Assembly (NCBI RefSeq): GCF_044465595.1 | Contig: NZ_JBITLV010000007.1 | Span: forward strand, 186,001 to 250,000 | From: Spongisporangium articulatum | GTDB lineage: Bacteria > Actinomycetota > Actinomycetes > Actinomycetales > Kineosporiaceae | Length of the DNA: 64,000 bases | Reading direction: 5' to 3' | Part shown: positions 7,582 through 20,567 of the stretch, piece after piece | Position numbering within the stretch: position 1 is the first letter of the stretch | Layout: every line of letters begins with the position of its first letter | The notes under the pieces: generated by a model | The model's input: the letters and a program-made list of their open reading frames with translations, nothing else | Databases searched by the model: none | What the model was told of the DNA's origin: nothing | Made by a program: the position numbers and the translations under genes

Positions 7582-9777
7582 CGGTCCGTCGACTCCTCGG
7601 CCGCGACGTCGGTCTCCATGTCGGTCTCGACGTCGTCGAGCTCCTGGTCCGCCGCCTCTCCCTCGGGGTCGGCGGCCGCGTCCTGCTCCTCGTCGTCGAG
7701 CAGGTCCGTGATCTCGTCGTCGTAGTCCCAGTAGTCGACCGGGTCGCCGTCGGAGCTGGCCAGGTCGGCCGGGTTCACGGCGTCGGCCAGCGCCGTGCCG
7801 TCGCGGTCGGCGAACTTCGCCTTGGCGAACCAGCTCTCGGCCTCCGTGACCCGCCCGACGTTGGCCAGCGCGGCGGCGTAGGCGTGCCGCAGCCGGGCCA
7901 CCGCGGGGGTCCGGGCGGCGCTGTCGAGTTCCTTGACCTGCAGTGTGACGACGGCGGCGTCATCCTGGCCGAGGTCGGCCCGGGCCCCGGACTCGACGAT
8001 CAGCATCTCGATCCGACCGGCCGCGTCGAGGCGCTTGACCTCGGCGCTGCGGGCCAGCTCCAGAGCCCGTTCAGGGCGCCCCAGACCGCGTTCCGAGTCG
8101 GCCATCACCGGCAGGTGCTCCTCGGACCCGGTGAGCCGCCGCGCGGTGCGCAGCTCGCTCAAGGCGTCCGAGTAGCGCCCCGCCCGGTAGGCGGCCAGAC
8201 CGGCGGTCTCCCGCACGATGCCCAGGCGGGCGGCCCGGCGGCGGGCGGCGATGGCGTGCCGCCACGCGCGGTCCGGGTCCTCGTCGATGAACGCCGCCAC
8301 GGCGGCCAGGTGGGCCCCGACGTCGGCGGCCAGTTCCTTGGTCAGGCTCGACAGTTCGGAGCGCACGCTCTTGTCGAGGTCGGAGATGGTGATGCCGTCC
8401 GGGATCGCTGGGTCCGGCTGCTCACCGTTGCGGCGCATCCGCGGCTGGCGTTCGCGCTGCTCCCGGGCCTCCGGGCTGCGCGTGAACGGGCGGCGCTCGC
8501 CCCGGGTGTCGTCGCGACGCCAGGAGGGCGCGCCGAGCGGCGGGGCCGAGCGCGGTCGGTCCGAACGCTGAGGTCGGTCCGAACGCTGAGGCCGGTCCGA
8601 ACGCTGAGGCCGGTCCGAACGCTGAGGCCGGTCCGAACGCTGAGGCCGGTCCTCGCGCTGCTGGCGATCATTCTGCTGGGGACGGTCGTCGCGCCGAGGA
8701 CGGTCGCTCCGCTCGAATCGGTTCCCGCCTTGAGGGCGCCCCATTCCCTGCGGACGGCCAGCACCCTGCGGACGGCCAGCACCCTGCGGACGGCCAGCAC
8801 CCTGCGGACGGCCAGCACCCTGCGGACGGCCAGCACCCTGCGGACGGCCAGCACCCTGCNNNNNNNNNNNNNNNNNNNNNNNNNNNNNNNNNNNNNNNNN
8901 NNNNNNNNNNNNNNNNNNNNNNNNNNNNNNNNNNNNNNNNNNNNNNNNNNNNNNNNNNCGGACGGCCGGCACCCTGCGGACGGCCGCCGCTGCGGGGGCC
9001 GCGGTCATCGCTGCCGGAGCGGTCCCTGCGCTGCGGACGGTCATCACGCTGCGGACGGTCATCACGCTGCGGACGGTCATCACGCTGGGGACGGTCCGGC
9101 CGCTCGAAAGGTCCACCACCGGCGGGGCGACCCGCACCCCGCGGACGGTCGCCGCCCTCGGGGCGCCACTGCCGCTGGGGACGGTCGTCACGCTGCGGGC
9201 GCTCAGAGCGCTCGAAACGTCCGCTGCCACCACCGGCGGGGCGACCCGGACCGCGTGGACGATCGCCACCTTCGGGACGCCACTGCCCCTGCGGACGGCC
9301 ACCGCCCGACGGACGACCACCCGACGGACGCCCACCCGAGCTGGGCCGGCCGGTGCTGGGCCTACCGCTGCTCGTGGGGCGACCGGAACTCTGCGGGCGA
9401 TCACCCTGGGTACGGTCGTCGCGCGACCAGGTACGCGGACCTTCACCGAAGCGCTGGCCACCACTGCGGGACGGGCCACCACTGCGGGACGGGCCACCAC
9501 TGCGGGACGGGCCACCACTGCGGAAGCCACCGGACCGGGGAGAGCCGCCCGAACTGCCACCGCGCGACGCTCCTCCTCGGGAGGCGCCACCGCTGCCGGC
9601 GCTCCGGGGATTGCCCCCGCGCGAAGCACCGCCGGCTCCGCCCGACGACTGCCCACGGCTGAAACCACCGCCCTGGCCACCACGCCGCGGGCCACCACCG
9701 GAGCTCCCGCCGCGCCCGGAGTTGCCACCACGACCGGCGCTGCCGCCGCGTCCCTGCTTGCCGTCCATCTGCTCCAT
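7578..9777 (-). CDS. TPR-type protein with long Arg/Gly-rich repeat region, interrupted by an assembly gap
   Basis: The C-terminal about 230 residues are helical and repeat-like (TPR type: HAIAARRRAARLGIVRET ... AAYRAGRYSDALSELR), ending in a very acidic tail; this part corresponds to the small TPR gene found beside the HAD gene in Mycobacterium. The N-terminal part is low complexity: Gly/Arg/Ser-rich, with repeats RSGGPS, QRDDRP, QGAGRP and QRSDRP, and RGG-like tripeptides. The gene crosses a 99-N gap at 8860-8958 and the two sides are in different frames as deposited; this is explained by the gap length being arbitrary (see findings), not by a mutation. ATG at 9777 or 9768 is the likely start. 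The extension looks disordered and nucleic-acid binding; function unknown. Confidence 0.8.
8558..8647 (-). repeat. 18-bp tandem repeat, five units, encoding QRSDRP
   Basis: Five head-to-tail copies of GGTCCGAACGCTGAGGYC (plus-strand view) within the low-complexity part of the TPR gene. Each unit encodes the hexapeptide QRSDRP on the minus strand, so unit number can change without shifting the frame. Confidence 0.95.
8759..8859 (-). repeat. 18-bp tandem repeat encoding QGAGRP, running into the sequence gap
   Basis: Five exact copies of CAGCACCCTGCGGACGGC (8759-8848) followed by the first 11 bases of a sixth, which ends at the run of N. Each unit encodes QGAGRP on the minus strand. A slightly diverged unit resumes directly after the gap. 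The exact repeats are the evident cause of the failed assembly. Confidence 0.96.
8860..8958. other. Assembly gap (99 N) inside a coding tandem repeat
   Basis: Undetermined bases inside the TPR gene. The left flank ends, and the right flank begins, at base 11 of the same 18-base unit, so a gap of whole units would be 18k minus 1 bases, not 99. Confidence 0.99.
9035..9088 (-). repeat. 18-bp tandem repeat, three units, encoding QRDDRP
   Basis: Three copies of GGACGGTCATCACGCTGC (last base of the third differs) within the TPR gene, encoding QRDDRP. Related single copies occur nearby, giving the region a patchwork of Arg/Asp/Gln-rich hexapeptides. Confidence 0.93.
9458..9511 (-). repeat. 18-bp tandem repeat, three units plus a diverged fourth, encoding RSGGPS
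   Basis: Copies of CCACCACTGCGGGACGGG in the N-terminal part of the TPR gene; a fourth, diverged copy follows up to about 9525. The encoded hexapeptide is a permutation of PSRSGG. Confidence 0.93.
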
Positions 9778-9801
9778 CTTTCCCGAACCCGATAGCCCCA
9801 C

Positions 9802-9870
9802 CAAGATCACCGAAAATCCGTCAGTTGACCGGGCTGAACCCGATGAAATGCGCGATCCCCGGTGATCTTG
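9802..9870. repeat. 11-bp inverted repeat between the TPR gene and the rRNA terminator
   Basis: Perfect 11-base arms (CAAGATCACCG at 9802-9812, and its complement at 9860-9870) separated by 47 bases, just upstream of the TPR start. The loop is long for a terminator. It could be an operator or an incidental palindrome; the motif GGTGATCTTG also occurs at about 33888-33897. Confidence 0.5.
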
Positions 9871-9892
9871 TGAGCTACATGCGCCAAAACAA

Positions 9893-9925
9893 CGATGGCG
9901 GCCACCGCAAAGGTGGCCGCCATCG
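9893..9925 (-). terminator. rRNA operon terminator hairpin
   Basis: Perfect 14-base arms (9893-9906 and 9912-9925) with a 5-base loop, immediately downstream of 5S rRNA on the minus strand. The following transcript bases are GUUGUUUUGG, a partial U-tract. Position and strength make it the likely rrn terminator. Confidence 0.88.
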
Positions 9926-9933
9926 TGAAAGAT

Positions 9934-10052
9934 GTCCGGCGACGTCCTACTCTCCCACGCGCTCCCGCACGCAGTACCATCGGCGCAGACAAGCTTAGCT
10001 TCCGGGTTCGGAATGGAGCCGGGCGTTTCCCTGTCGCTATGATCGCCGTAAC
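9934..10052 (-). rRNA. rrf: 5S ribosomal RNA
   Basis: About 119 bases beginning GTTACGGCGATCATAGCGAC on the minus strand and containing the usual actinobacterial core (CCATTCCGAACCCGGAAGCT). It is the last gene of the operon, followed by the terminator hairpin. Ends are estimated from the pairing of the 5' and 3' termini. Confidence 0.97.
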
Positions 10053-10095
10053 TCTATTGAGATGTCAGCCGTTTCCCGACCGTATCTCGGGAACC

Positions 10096-10113
10096 GCACA
10101 GTGGACGCAAGCA
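10096..10113 (-). other. 3' arm of the 23S rRNA processing stem
   Basis: Pairs with 13241-13258 upstream of 23S (17 of 18 bases complementary). Together they bracket 23S rRNA in the precursor and form the expected RNase III-type processing stem. Confidence 0.85.
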
Positions 10114-10123
10114 AGAAATCTGT

Positions 10124-15105
<4,982 letters not shown>

Positions 15106-15330
15106 TGTCTAGTCAATGAGCCCGAAGGCCATTGTCATCTAGAAGTCGGTGCGCCCGGGCTGGCGAGCTCGGTTGCACCATATTGATCTGGCGTCTGCAG
15201 TTGCTGGCCCCCGGTAAGGGGCCCCAATCTGCGTCTACCAAAGGAATTCCGTCTCGACTATGCTGAGGCCCGGATGGACCTCGATGCACACCCGATGACG
15301 GGGTTATTTGGCATCGACTTTTGGCACGCT

Positions 15331-15347
15331 GTTGAGTTCTCAAGGAG
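15331..15347 (-). promoter_or_regulatory. boxA-like antitermination element in the rrn leader
   Basis: CTCCTTGAGAACTCAAC on the minus strand, about 230 bases before 16S. It resembles the element in the 16S-23S spacer (CTTGAGAACTG), and such pairs recruit the Nus antitermination complex in known rRNA operons. Confidence 0.7.
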
Positions 15348-15400
15348 CGGACGCACACCGTTACTGTGACCTTTCGGCCTGTTCTCGGGGCAACCCTTCT

Positions 15401-15429
15401 AGCTTAGCTTCCCGTTTCAGCCCGGTCAA
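15401..15429 (-). promoter_or_regulatory. rrn promoter, proximal
   Basis: Minus strand -35 TTGACC (15424-15429), 17-base spacer, -10 TAAGCT (15401-15406). Good match to the housekeeping sigma consensus, about 300 bases upstream of 16S. Confidence 0.8.
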
Positions 15430-15589
15430 ATCCGTGTTTCTTGGATCTGATTGAGCCGTTTCGTTCGGCATCCCACCGCGTGGTTTTCTGGCCGAGCCCG
15501 TAGAGGACCCTGCCTGTACCTACTTGGGGGAGTTGCTCCGAGACCGGCCACCTTGCGGTGTCCGTTGCTCTCGTTCGGCAACAGGTAGA

Positions 15590-15618
15590 AAGTTACGCAG
15601 TACGGTTTCGCAAGTCAA
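15590..15618 (-). promoter_or_regulatory. rrn promoter, distal
   Basis: Minus strand -35 TTGACT (15613-15618), 17-base spacer, -10 TAACTT (15590-15595). Second strong sigma-70-type promoter, about 190 bases upstream of the proximal one and 85 bases after the tyrS stop. Confidence 0.78.
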
Positions 15619-15702
15619 ATCGGCCCTGCGACACGCCTGTGACCTGCGCCAATGTCGCTACGTAGTTGTAACAACACGGCTGGTCAGGGCCACGCAGTGT
15701 GG

Positions 15703-16995
15703 TCAGTCGACGAGTTCCACCGCCCCGATCGCCTTCCGGCCCCGCCGCACCACGAGCCACCGCCCGTGCAGCAGGTCCGCAACGCCGGCGGTCGAGTCCT
15801 CCCCCGGCACCTTCGCGTTGTTCAGATACGCCCCGCCCTCCTTCAACGTGCGCCGCGCGGCCGACTTCGACGGCGCCAGACCGGCCGCCACCAGCAGGTC
15901 CGCCACCGGGTGGTCGACCCGGGGCAACCGCGCCACGGGCAACTGGCCGAGCGCGTCGGCCAGCGTCCCGTCGTCCAGGGCGGTCAGGTCCCCACCCCCG
16001 AACAACGCCGCCGCGGCCGCCTCGGCCTGCTCCATCGCCTTCGGCCCGTGCACCAACGACGTCAGGTCCCGGGCCAGCGCCCGTTGACCCTCCCGGGCCT
16101 GCGGGCGCTCAGCCGCCGAGGCCTCCAGGGCCGCGATCTCCTCCCGGGTCCGGAACGAGAAGACCCGCAGGTAGTCACCGATCTTCGCGTCCTCCACGTT
16201 CAGCCAGAACTGGAAGAACGCGTACGCCGACGTCATCGACGGGTCGAGCCAGACGGCCCCACCCTCGGTCTTGCCGAACTTGGTCCCGTCGGCCTTCGTG
16301 ATCAGGGGGGTGGCCAGCGCGTGCGCCGACACGCCCTCGGTGCGGTGGATCAGGTCGGTCCCCGCCGTCAGGTTGCCCCACTGGTCCGAACCGCCGATCT
16401 GCAGCACGCAGCCGTACCCGCGGTACAGCTCCCGGAAGTCGAGGGCCTGCAGGATCTGGTAGCTGAACTCCGTGTAGCTGATCCCCGCCTCGCTGTTCAG
16501 CCGCGCGCTCACGGCGTCCTTGGCCAGCATCCGGCCCACCCGGAAGTGCTTGCCGATGTCCCGCAGGAAGTCGATCGCCGACAGGGGCGCCGTCCAGTCG
16601 AGGTTGTTCACCATCCGCGCCGCGGCCGGGCCGTCGAACTCCAGGAACGGTTCGATCTGCCCCCGGATCTTCTGCACCCACTCCCCCACCGTCTCGCGCG
16701 AGTTGAGGGTGCGCTCGGCCGTCGGCCGCGGGTCCCCGATCAGGCCGGTCGCGCCCCCGACCAGGGCCAACGGCCGGTGCCCGAACTGCTGCAGGCGACG
16801 CATGGTGAGCAGCTGGACCAGGTGCCCGATGTGCAGGCTGGGGGCGGTCGGGTCGAACCCGATGTAGTAGGTGACCGGCCCCTTCGCGAACTCCTCCGAC
16901 AGGGCGTCCAGATCGGTGGAGTTGCTTATCAACCCGCGCCAGCGAAGTTCTTCGAGCGCAGGGTCCAGAGGTCGTTCGGCGGAGTTCTCGGTCAC
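15703..16995 (-). CDS. tyrS: Tyrosyl-tRNA synthetase
   Basis: Class I aminoacyl-tRNA synthetase charging tRNA-Tyr. The 430-residue protein has the HIGH-type motif in SLHIGHL (about residues 53-59), the tyrosine site segment GGSDQWGN, the KMSKS equivalent KFGKTEGG, and a C-terminal S4-like domain (DLLVAAGLAPSKSAARR). Length is standard for the short bacterial type. It starts with GTG at 16995 with no strong Shine-Dalgarno sequence. mpg lies 10 bases upstream on the same strand, as in Mycobacterium, where the two genes are also neighbours. Confidence 0.97.
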   Translation of the reverse strand: MTENSAERPLDPALEELRWRGLISNSTDLDALSEEFAKGPVTYYIGFDPTAPSLHIGHLVQLLTMRRLQQFGHRPLALVGGATGLIGDPRPTAERTLNSRETVGEWVQKIRGQIEPFLEFDGPAAARMVNNLDWTAPLSAIDFLRDIGKHFRVGRMLAKDAVSARLNSEAGISYTEFSYQILQALDFRELYRGYGCVLQIGGSDQWGNLTAGTDLIHRTEGVSAHALATPLITKADGTKFGKTEGGAVWLDPSMTSAYAFFQFWLNVEDAKIGDYLRVFSFRTREEIAALEASAAERPQAREGQRALARDLTSLVHGPKAMEQAEAAAAALFGGGDLTALDDGTLADALGQLPVARLPRVDHPVADLLVAAGLAPSKSAARRTLKEGGAYLNNAKVPGEDSTAGVADLLHGRWLVVRRGRKAIGAVELVD

Positions 16996-17005
16996 GCGAA
17001 ACAGC

Positions 17006-17623
17006 CTACGGGCTGCGCACCACCGGTTTCCGGGACCGCGGCTTGGCGGGCCGGTACACCGACACCGTCGGGTCGCCGTCGATCCACCACCGCCACTCCT
17101 GCACCGCGCCCGCCCCCGACACCCCGACCCGCGGCCCGGTGCGCACCCGACTCGCGGGCACCCGGGCGCCGGCGACCAGCGCCCCGACGGCGTCGAGACC
17201 GTCGTCCGAACCGGTCAGCCCCAGCGCGCTCGCCAGCCGCGCCGGGCCGCGGCAGAGCTCGCGGTCGGTCTTCGCCGCCGGACGACGGGAGCGCGCCTCC
17301 TCGAGGCCGCCCACCACCTCGCCGGCCCGTAGGAGCACCGCGGTACCCGTCCCCGGTGGCTCGCAGACCAGGTTCGCGCACCAGTGCATGCCGTAGGTGA
17401 AGTAGACGTAGACGTGCCCGGGCGGCCCGAACATCGTTGCGTTACGGCGGGTTTCACCTCGGAAGGCGTGCGATCCGGGGTCGGACGACCCCAGGTACGC
17501 CTCCAGCTCGGTGAGCCGTACCGAGACCCCGCCGAGGGTCAGCACGCAGCCCAGCAGGTCGCGCGCGACCCTCCGGGAGTCCCGGTCGAAGAACTCCCGC
17601 GGCAGCGGCTCCCCCGCCCTCAC
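17006..17623 (-). CDS. mpg: DNA-3-methyladenine glycosylase (AAG/MPG family)
   Basis: Base-excision repair enzyme that removes alkylated purines. The 205-residue product has the family pattern: LLGCVLTL near residue 24, the catalytic-region TELEAYLGSSDPGSHAFRG (Glu and Tyr conserved), TMFGPPGHVYVYFTYGMHWC, and AVLLRAGEV. Length is normal. GTG at 17623 is the start; no clear ribosome-binding site is seen. It lies between argH (15 bases upstream) and tyrS, so it may be carried by the end of the arg transcript. Confidence 0.93.
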   Translation of the reverse strand: MRAGEPLPREFFDRDSRRVARDLLGCVLTLGGVSVRLTELEAYLGSSDPGSHAFRGETRRNATMFGPPGHVYVYFTYGMHWCANLVCEPPGTGTAVLLRAGEVVGGLEEARSRRPAAKTDRELCRGPARLASALGLTGSDDGLDAVGALVAGARVPASRVRTGPRVGVSGAGAVQEWRWWIDGDPTVSVYRPAKPRSRKPVVRSP

Positions 17624-17638
17624 GACGCGCGGAACCGT

Positions 17639-19093
17639 TCAGGCCCGGAGAGTCCGGGTGAACGCGCGCAGTCGCGTCAGCTCGGCCCGCGCCTCGGCGA
17701 GCTGCTCGAGCACCCGCGCCGGCGCCGTCCCGCCCCGCCCGTCGCGCGAGGCCAGCGAACCGGCGACGTCCAGAACCGACCGCACGTCCGGCGTCAGGTG
17801 CGGCGAGATCGCCGCGAAGTCGGCGTCCGTCAGGTCCCACAGCTCCACCTCGCGGCCCTCGGCCGTCGAGCGCTCCTCGCACCGCCGCACGCACGCCCCG
17901 GACAGCTCGTGCGCCTCCCGGAACGGCACGCCCTTCCGGACGAGCCAGTCGGCCACGTCGGTGGCCAGCGCGAACCCGCGCGGCGCCAGCTCGGCCATGC
18001 GGTCGGTGTGGAACACCAGGGTCGCCACCTGACCGGCCACCGCCGGCAGCAGCACCTCGAGGGTGTCGACCGCGTCGAAGACGGGCTCCTTGTCCTCCTG
18101 GAGGTCCCGGTTGTAGGCCAGCGGCAGGCCCTTCAGCGTGGCCAGCAACCCGGTCAGGTCCCCGATCAGCCGGCCGGCCTTGCCCCGGGCCAGCTCGGCC
18201 ACGTCCGGGTTCTTCTTCTGCGGCATGATGCTCGACCCGGTCGACCAGGCGTCGTCCAGCGTCAGGAACGAGAACTCCTTCGTCGCCCAGAGGATCACCT
18301 CCTCCGACAGTCGCGACAGGTCGACCCCGACCATGGCCGTCACGAAGGCGAACTCGGCCGCCAGGTCGCGCGCCGCCGTCCCGTCGATCGAGTTCGGCAC
18401 CGAACCCTCGAAGCCCAGCTCGACCGCCACCGCCACCGGGTCGAGCCCCAGCGACGTCCCGGCCAGAGCGCTCGACCCGTACGGCGACGAGGCCGCCCGT
18501 GCGTCCCAGTCGGCGAACCGGGCCACGTCGCGCAGCAGCGGCCAGGCATGGGCCAGGAGGTGGTGGGCCAGCAGCACGGGCTGCGCGTGCTGGAGATGCG
18601 TGCGCCCCGGCATCGGCGCCTCCGGGTGGGCCGCGGCCTGGGCGACGAGCGCCGCCACCACGTCCAGCACCTGCCCGCCGATCACGCGCGCGTGGTCGCG
18701 CAGGTACATCCGCAGCAGCGTGGCGATCTGGTCGTTGCGCGAGCGCCCGGCCCGCAACCGGCCGCCCAGCTCCGGGCCGACCCGCTCCAGCAGGACCCGC
18801 TCCAGCGCGCCGTGCACGTCCTCGTCGCCGGGGTCGGCGACCAGCGCCCCCGACGCGACGTCGGCGTCCATCTTGGCCAGCGCGTCGAGCAGCCCGTTCA
18901 GGTCGTCGTCGGTGAGCAGCCCGGCCCGGTGCAGCGCGCGGGCGTGGGCGCGGGACCCGGCCAGGTCGTAGCGGGCCAGTCGCCAGTCGAAGTGCGTCGA
19001 GCGGGACAGCTCGGCCATCGCGTCGGCGGGGCCCCCGGCGAACCGGCCGCCCCAGAGCGCGCCGGTACCCGTCGTGCCCGTCGAATCAGTCAC
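17639..19093 (-). CDS. argH: Argininosuccinate lyase
   Basis: Last step of arginine synthesis: argininosuccinate to arginine and fumarate. The 484-residue protein belongs to the fumarase/aspartase superfamily and contains its signature GSSIMPQKKNPD, the substrate segment GRSRNDQIAT, and the catalytic His/Ser loops (GRTHLQHAQPV). GTG at 19093 overlaps the argR stop as GTGA. It is the last arg gene of the operon. argG, which precedes argH in many actinobacteria, is absent here. Confidence 0.97.
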   Translation of the reverse strand: MTDSTGTTGTGALWGGRFAGGPADAMAELSRSTHFDWRLARYDLAGSRAHARALHRAGLLTDDDLNGLLDALAKMDADVASGALVADPGDEDVHGALERVLLERVGPELGGRLRAGRSRNDQIATLLRMYLRDHARVIGGQVLDVVAALVAQAAAHPEAPMPGRTHLQHAQPVLLAHHLLAHAWPLLRDVARFADWDARAASSPYGSSALAGTSLGLDPVAVAVELGFEGSVPNSIDGTAARDLAAEFAFVTAMVGVDLSRLSEEVILWATKEFSFLTLDDAWSTGSSIMPQKKNPDVAELARGKAGRLIGDLTGLLATLKGLPLAYNRDLQEDKEPVFDAVDTLEVLLPAVAGQVATLVFHTDRMAELAPRGFALATDVADWLVRKGVPFREAHELSGACVRRCEERSTAEGREVELWDLTDADFAAISPHLTPDVRSVLDVAGSLASRDGRGGTAPARVLEQLAEARAELTRLRAFTRTLRA

Positions 19094-19638
19094 TGCTCGT
19101 CCTTCTGCTCTTCAGGGGCCTCGCCCGAGGCCAGGGCCAGGAACCAGTCGGCGACCGCCCCGCCCCCGGCGGGGTCGCGGGTCACCACCAGGACCGTGTC
19201 GTCACCGGCGATCGTGCCCAGCACCGCCTGCAGCACCGACTGGTCGATCGCCGAGGCCAGGAACTGCGCCGCGCCGGGCGGGGTGTGCAGGACGACGAGG
19301 TTCGCGGACGCCTCGGCCGTCACCAGCAGCTCCTGGCAGAGCCGGGCCAGGCGCTGGTCGAGCACGTCCTGCTCGAGCCCGGCCTGCGGCGTCCGGTCGC
19401 CGCCCTCCCCCGGCACCGCGTAGACCAAGCCGCCGTCCGCGTGCCGGACCTTCACCGCGCCGAGCTCCACGAGGTCGCGCGACAGCGTGGCCTGGGTGAC
19501 GACGAGGCCGTCCTCGGCCAGTAGCTGCGCGAGCTCGGCCTGCGAGCGCACGGGCGTCCGGCGCAGCAGGTCGACCACCCGGCGGTGCCGGGCGTTCTTG
19601 GTGGCGGCCAGCTTCCCCTGGGTGGGTATGGAGGTCAC
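19090..19638 (-). CDS. argR: Arginine repressor
   Basis: Hexameric arginine-responsive DNA-binding regulator. Residues about 15-80 form the winged-helix domain (KNARHRRVVDLLRRTPVRSQ ... VTQATLSRDLVELG) and the C-terminal half is the oligomerisation/arginine domain with the GTIAGDDTVLVV motif. Length is 182 residues, slightly longer than usual, with an acidic tail. GTG at 19638 overlaps the argF stop. The likely target is the ARG box in the argC promoter, so the operon encodes its own repressor. Confidence 0.96.
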   Translation of the reverse strand: MTSIPTQGKLAATKNARHRRVVDLLRRTPVRSQAELAQLLAEDGLVVTQATLSRDLVELGAVKVRHADGGLVYAVPGEGGDRTPQAGLEQDVLDQRLARLCQELLVTAEASANLVVLHTPPGAAQFLASAIDQSVLQAVLGTIAGDDTVLVVTRDPAGGGAVADWFLALASGEAPEEQKDEQ

Positions 19639-20567
19639 GACTTCTCCAGAAGCCAGGTCAACAGCGCCTTCTGGGCGTGCAACCGGTTCTCGGCCTCGTC
19701 CCAGACGGCGGACTGCGGACCGTCGATGACCTCGGCGGTGATCTCCTTGCCGCGGTAGGCGGGCAGGCAGTGCAGGACGACGGCGCCCGGGTTCGCGCGG
19801 GCCAGCTGGGTCCCGTCGACGACGAAGGGCACGAACGGCGCCGCGCGCTCGGTGGCCTCGGCCTCCTGGCCCATCGAGATCCAGGTGTCGGTGGCCAGCA
19901 CGTCGGCACCCTCCGCGGCCGCGGCCGCGTCGTGCCCGACCGCTACGGACCCCCCGGTCTCGGCGGCCCGCGCGGCGGCGCGCGCCACGACCCCAGGGTC
20001 CGGCAGGTAGCCCTCGGGGGTGCCGATCCGGACGTGCAGGCCCGCGTTGGCTCCGGCCAGCAGGTAGGAGTGGGCCATGTTGTTGGCGCCGTCACCGAGG
20101 TAGGACAGCGTCAGCCCGGCCAGCTTGCCGTGCCGCTCGCGGACCGTCTGCAGGTCGGCGAGCAACTGGCAGGGGTGGAACTCGTCGGTCAGCGCGTTCA
20201 CGACCGGCACCCGGCTGACGGCGGCCATCGCCGCGATCCGCTCCTGGCCCGCGGTACGCCAGACGATCGCCGCGACCTGCCGGTCGAGCACCCGCGTCGT
20301 GTCCTCGATCGACTCGCCACGACCCAGCTGGCTGGACCCGGCGTCCAGCACCAGGGGGTAGCCGCCGAGCTCGGCGATGCCGACCGAGAACGACACCCGG
20401 GTCCGGGTGGAGGACTTGTCGAACAGCACCGCGACGGCCCGCGGACCCTCCAGCGGGCGGGCCGTGAACCGGCCCGCGGCGCGCTCGGCCTTCAGCCGGT
20501 CGGCCAGGTCGAGGACCTCGAGCAGTTCGTCGGGGCTCAGGTCGTCGTCGCGCAGGAAATGCCTCAT
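19635..20567 (-). CDS. argF: Ornithine carbamoyltransferase
   Basis: Makes citrulline from ornithine and carbamoyl phosphate. The 310-residue protein has the carbamoyl phosphate motif SSTRTR (residues 52-57), HPCQ, the ornithine loop near SMGQE, and HCLPAYRGKE near the C-terminus with the catalytic Cys. ATG at 20567 overlaps the argD stop as ATGA and its own stop overlaps argR, so it is tightly embedded in the operon. Confidence 0.97.
   Translation of the reverse strand: MRHFLRDDDLSPDELLEVLDLADRLKAERAAGRFTARPLEGPRAVAVLFDKSSTRTRVSFSVGIAELGGYPLVLDAGSSQLGRGESIEDTTRVLDRQVAAIVWRTAGQERIAAMAAVSRVPVVNALTDEFHPCQLLADLQTVRERHGKLAGLTLSYLGDGANNMAHSYLLAGANAGLHVRIGTPEGYLPDPGVVARAAARAAETGGSVAVGHDAAAAAEGADVLATDTWISMGQEAEATERAAPFVPFVVDGTQLARANPGAVVLHCLPAYRGKEITAEVIDGPQSAVWDEAENRLHAQKALLTWLLEKS

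Larger units (their letters stand above)
15106..15702 (-). other. rRNA operon promoter and leader region
   Basis: 597 bases between tyrS and 16S without a supported gene. On the minus strand it holds two sigma-70-type promoters (listed separately), then a leader with a boxA-like element (CTCCTTGAGAACTC, within 15331-15347) typical of actinobacterial rrn antitermination. The tyrS stop is at its upstream end; no strong terminator separates tyrS from the promoters, so some tyrS readthrough is possible. Confidence 0.85.

Noticed and set aside
7578..9777. TPR gene as a frameshifted pseudogene
   Set aside because: The frame change falls exactly at the N-gap and disappears if the gap holds whole 18-base units.
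15640..15700. Third rrn promoter (CTGACC ... TACGTA on the minus strand)
   Set aside because: Spacing is right but both hexamers are poor matches; it overlaps the region just after the tyrS stop.
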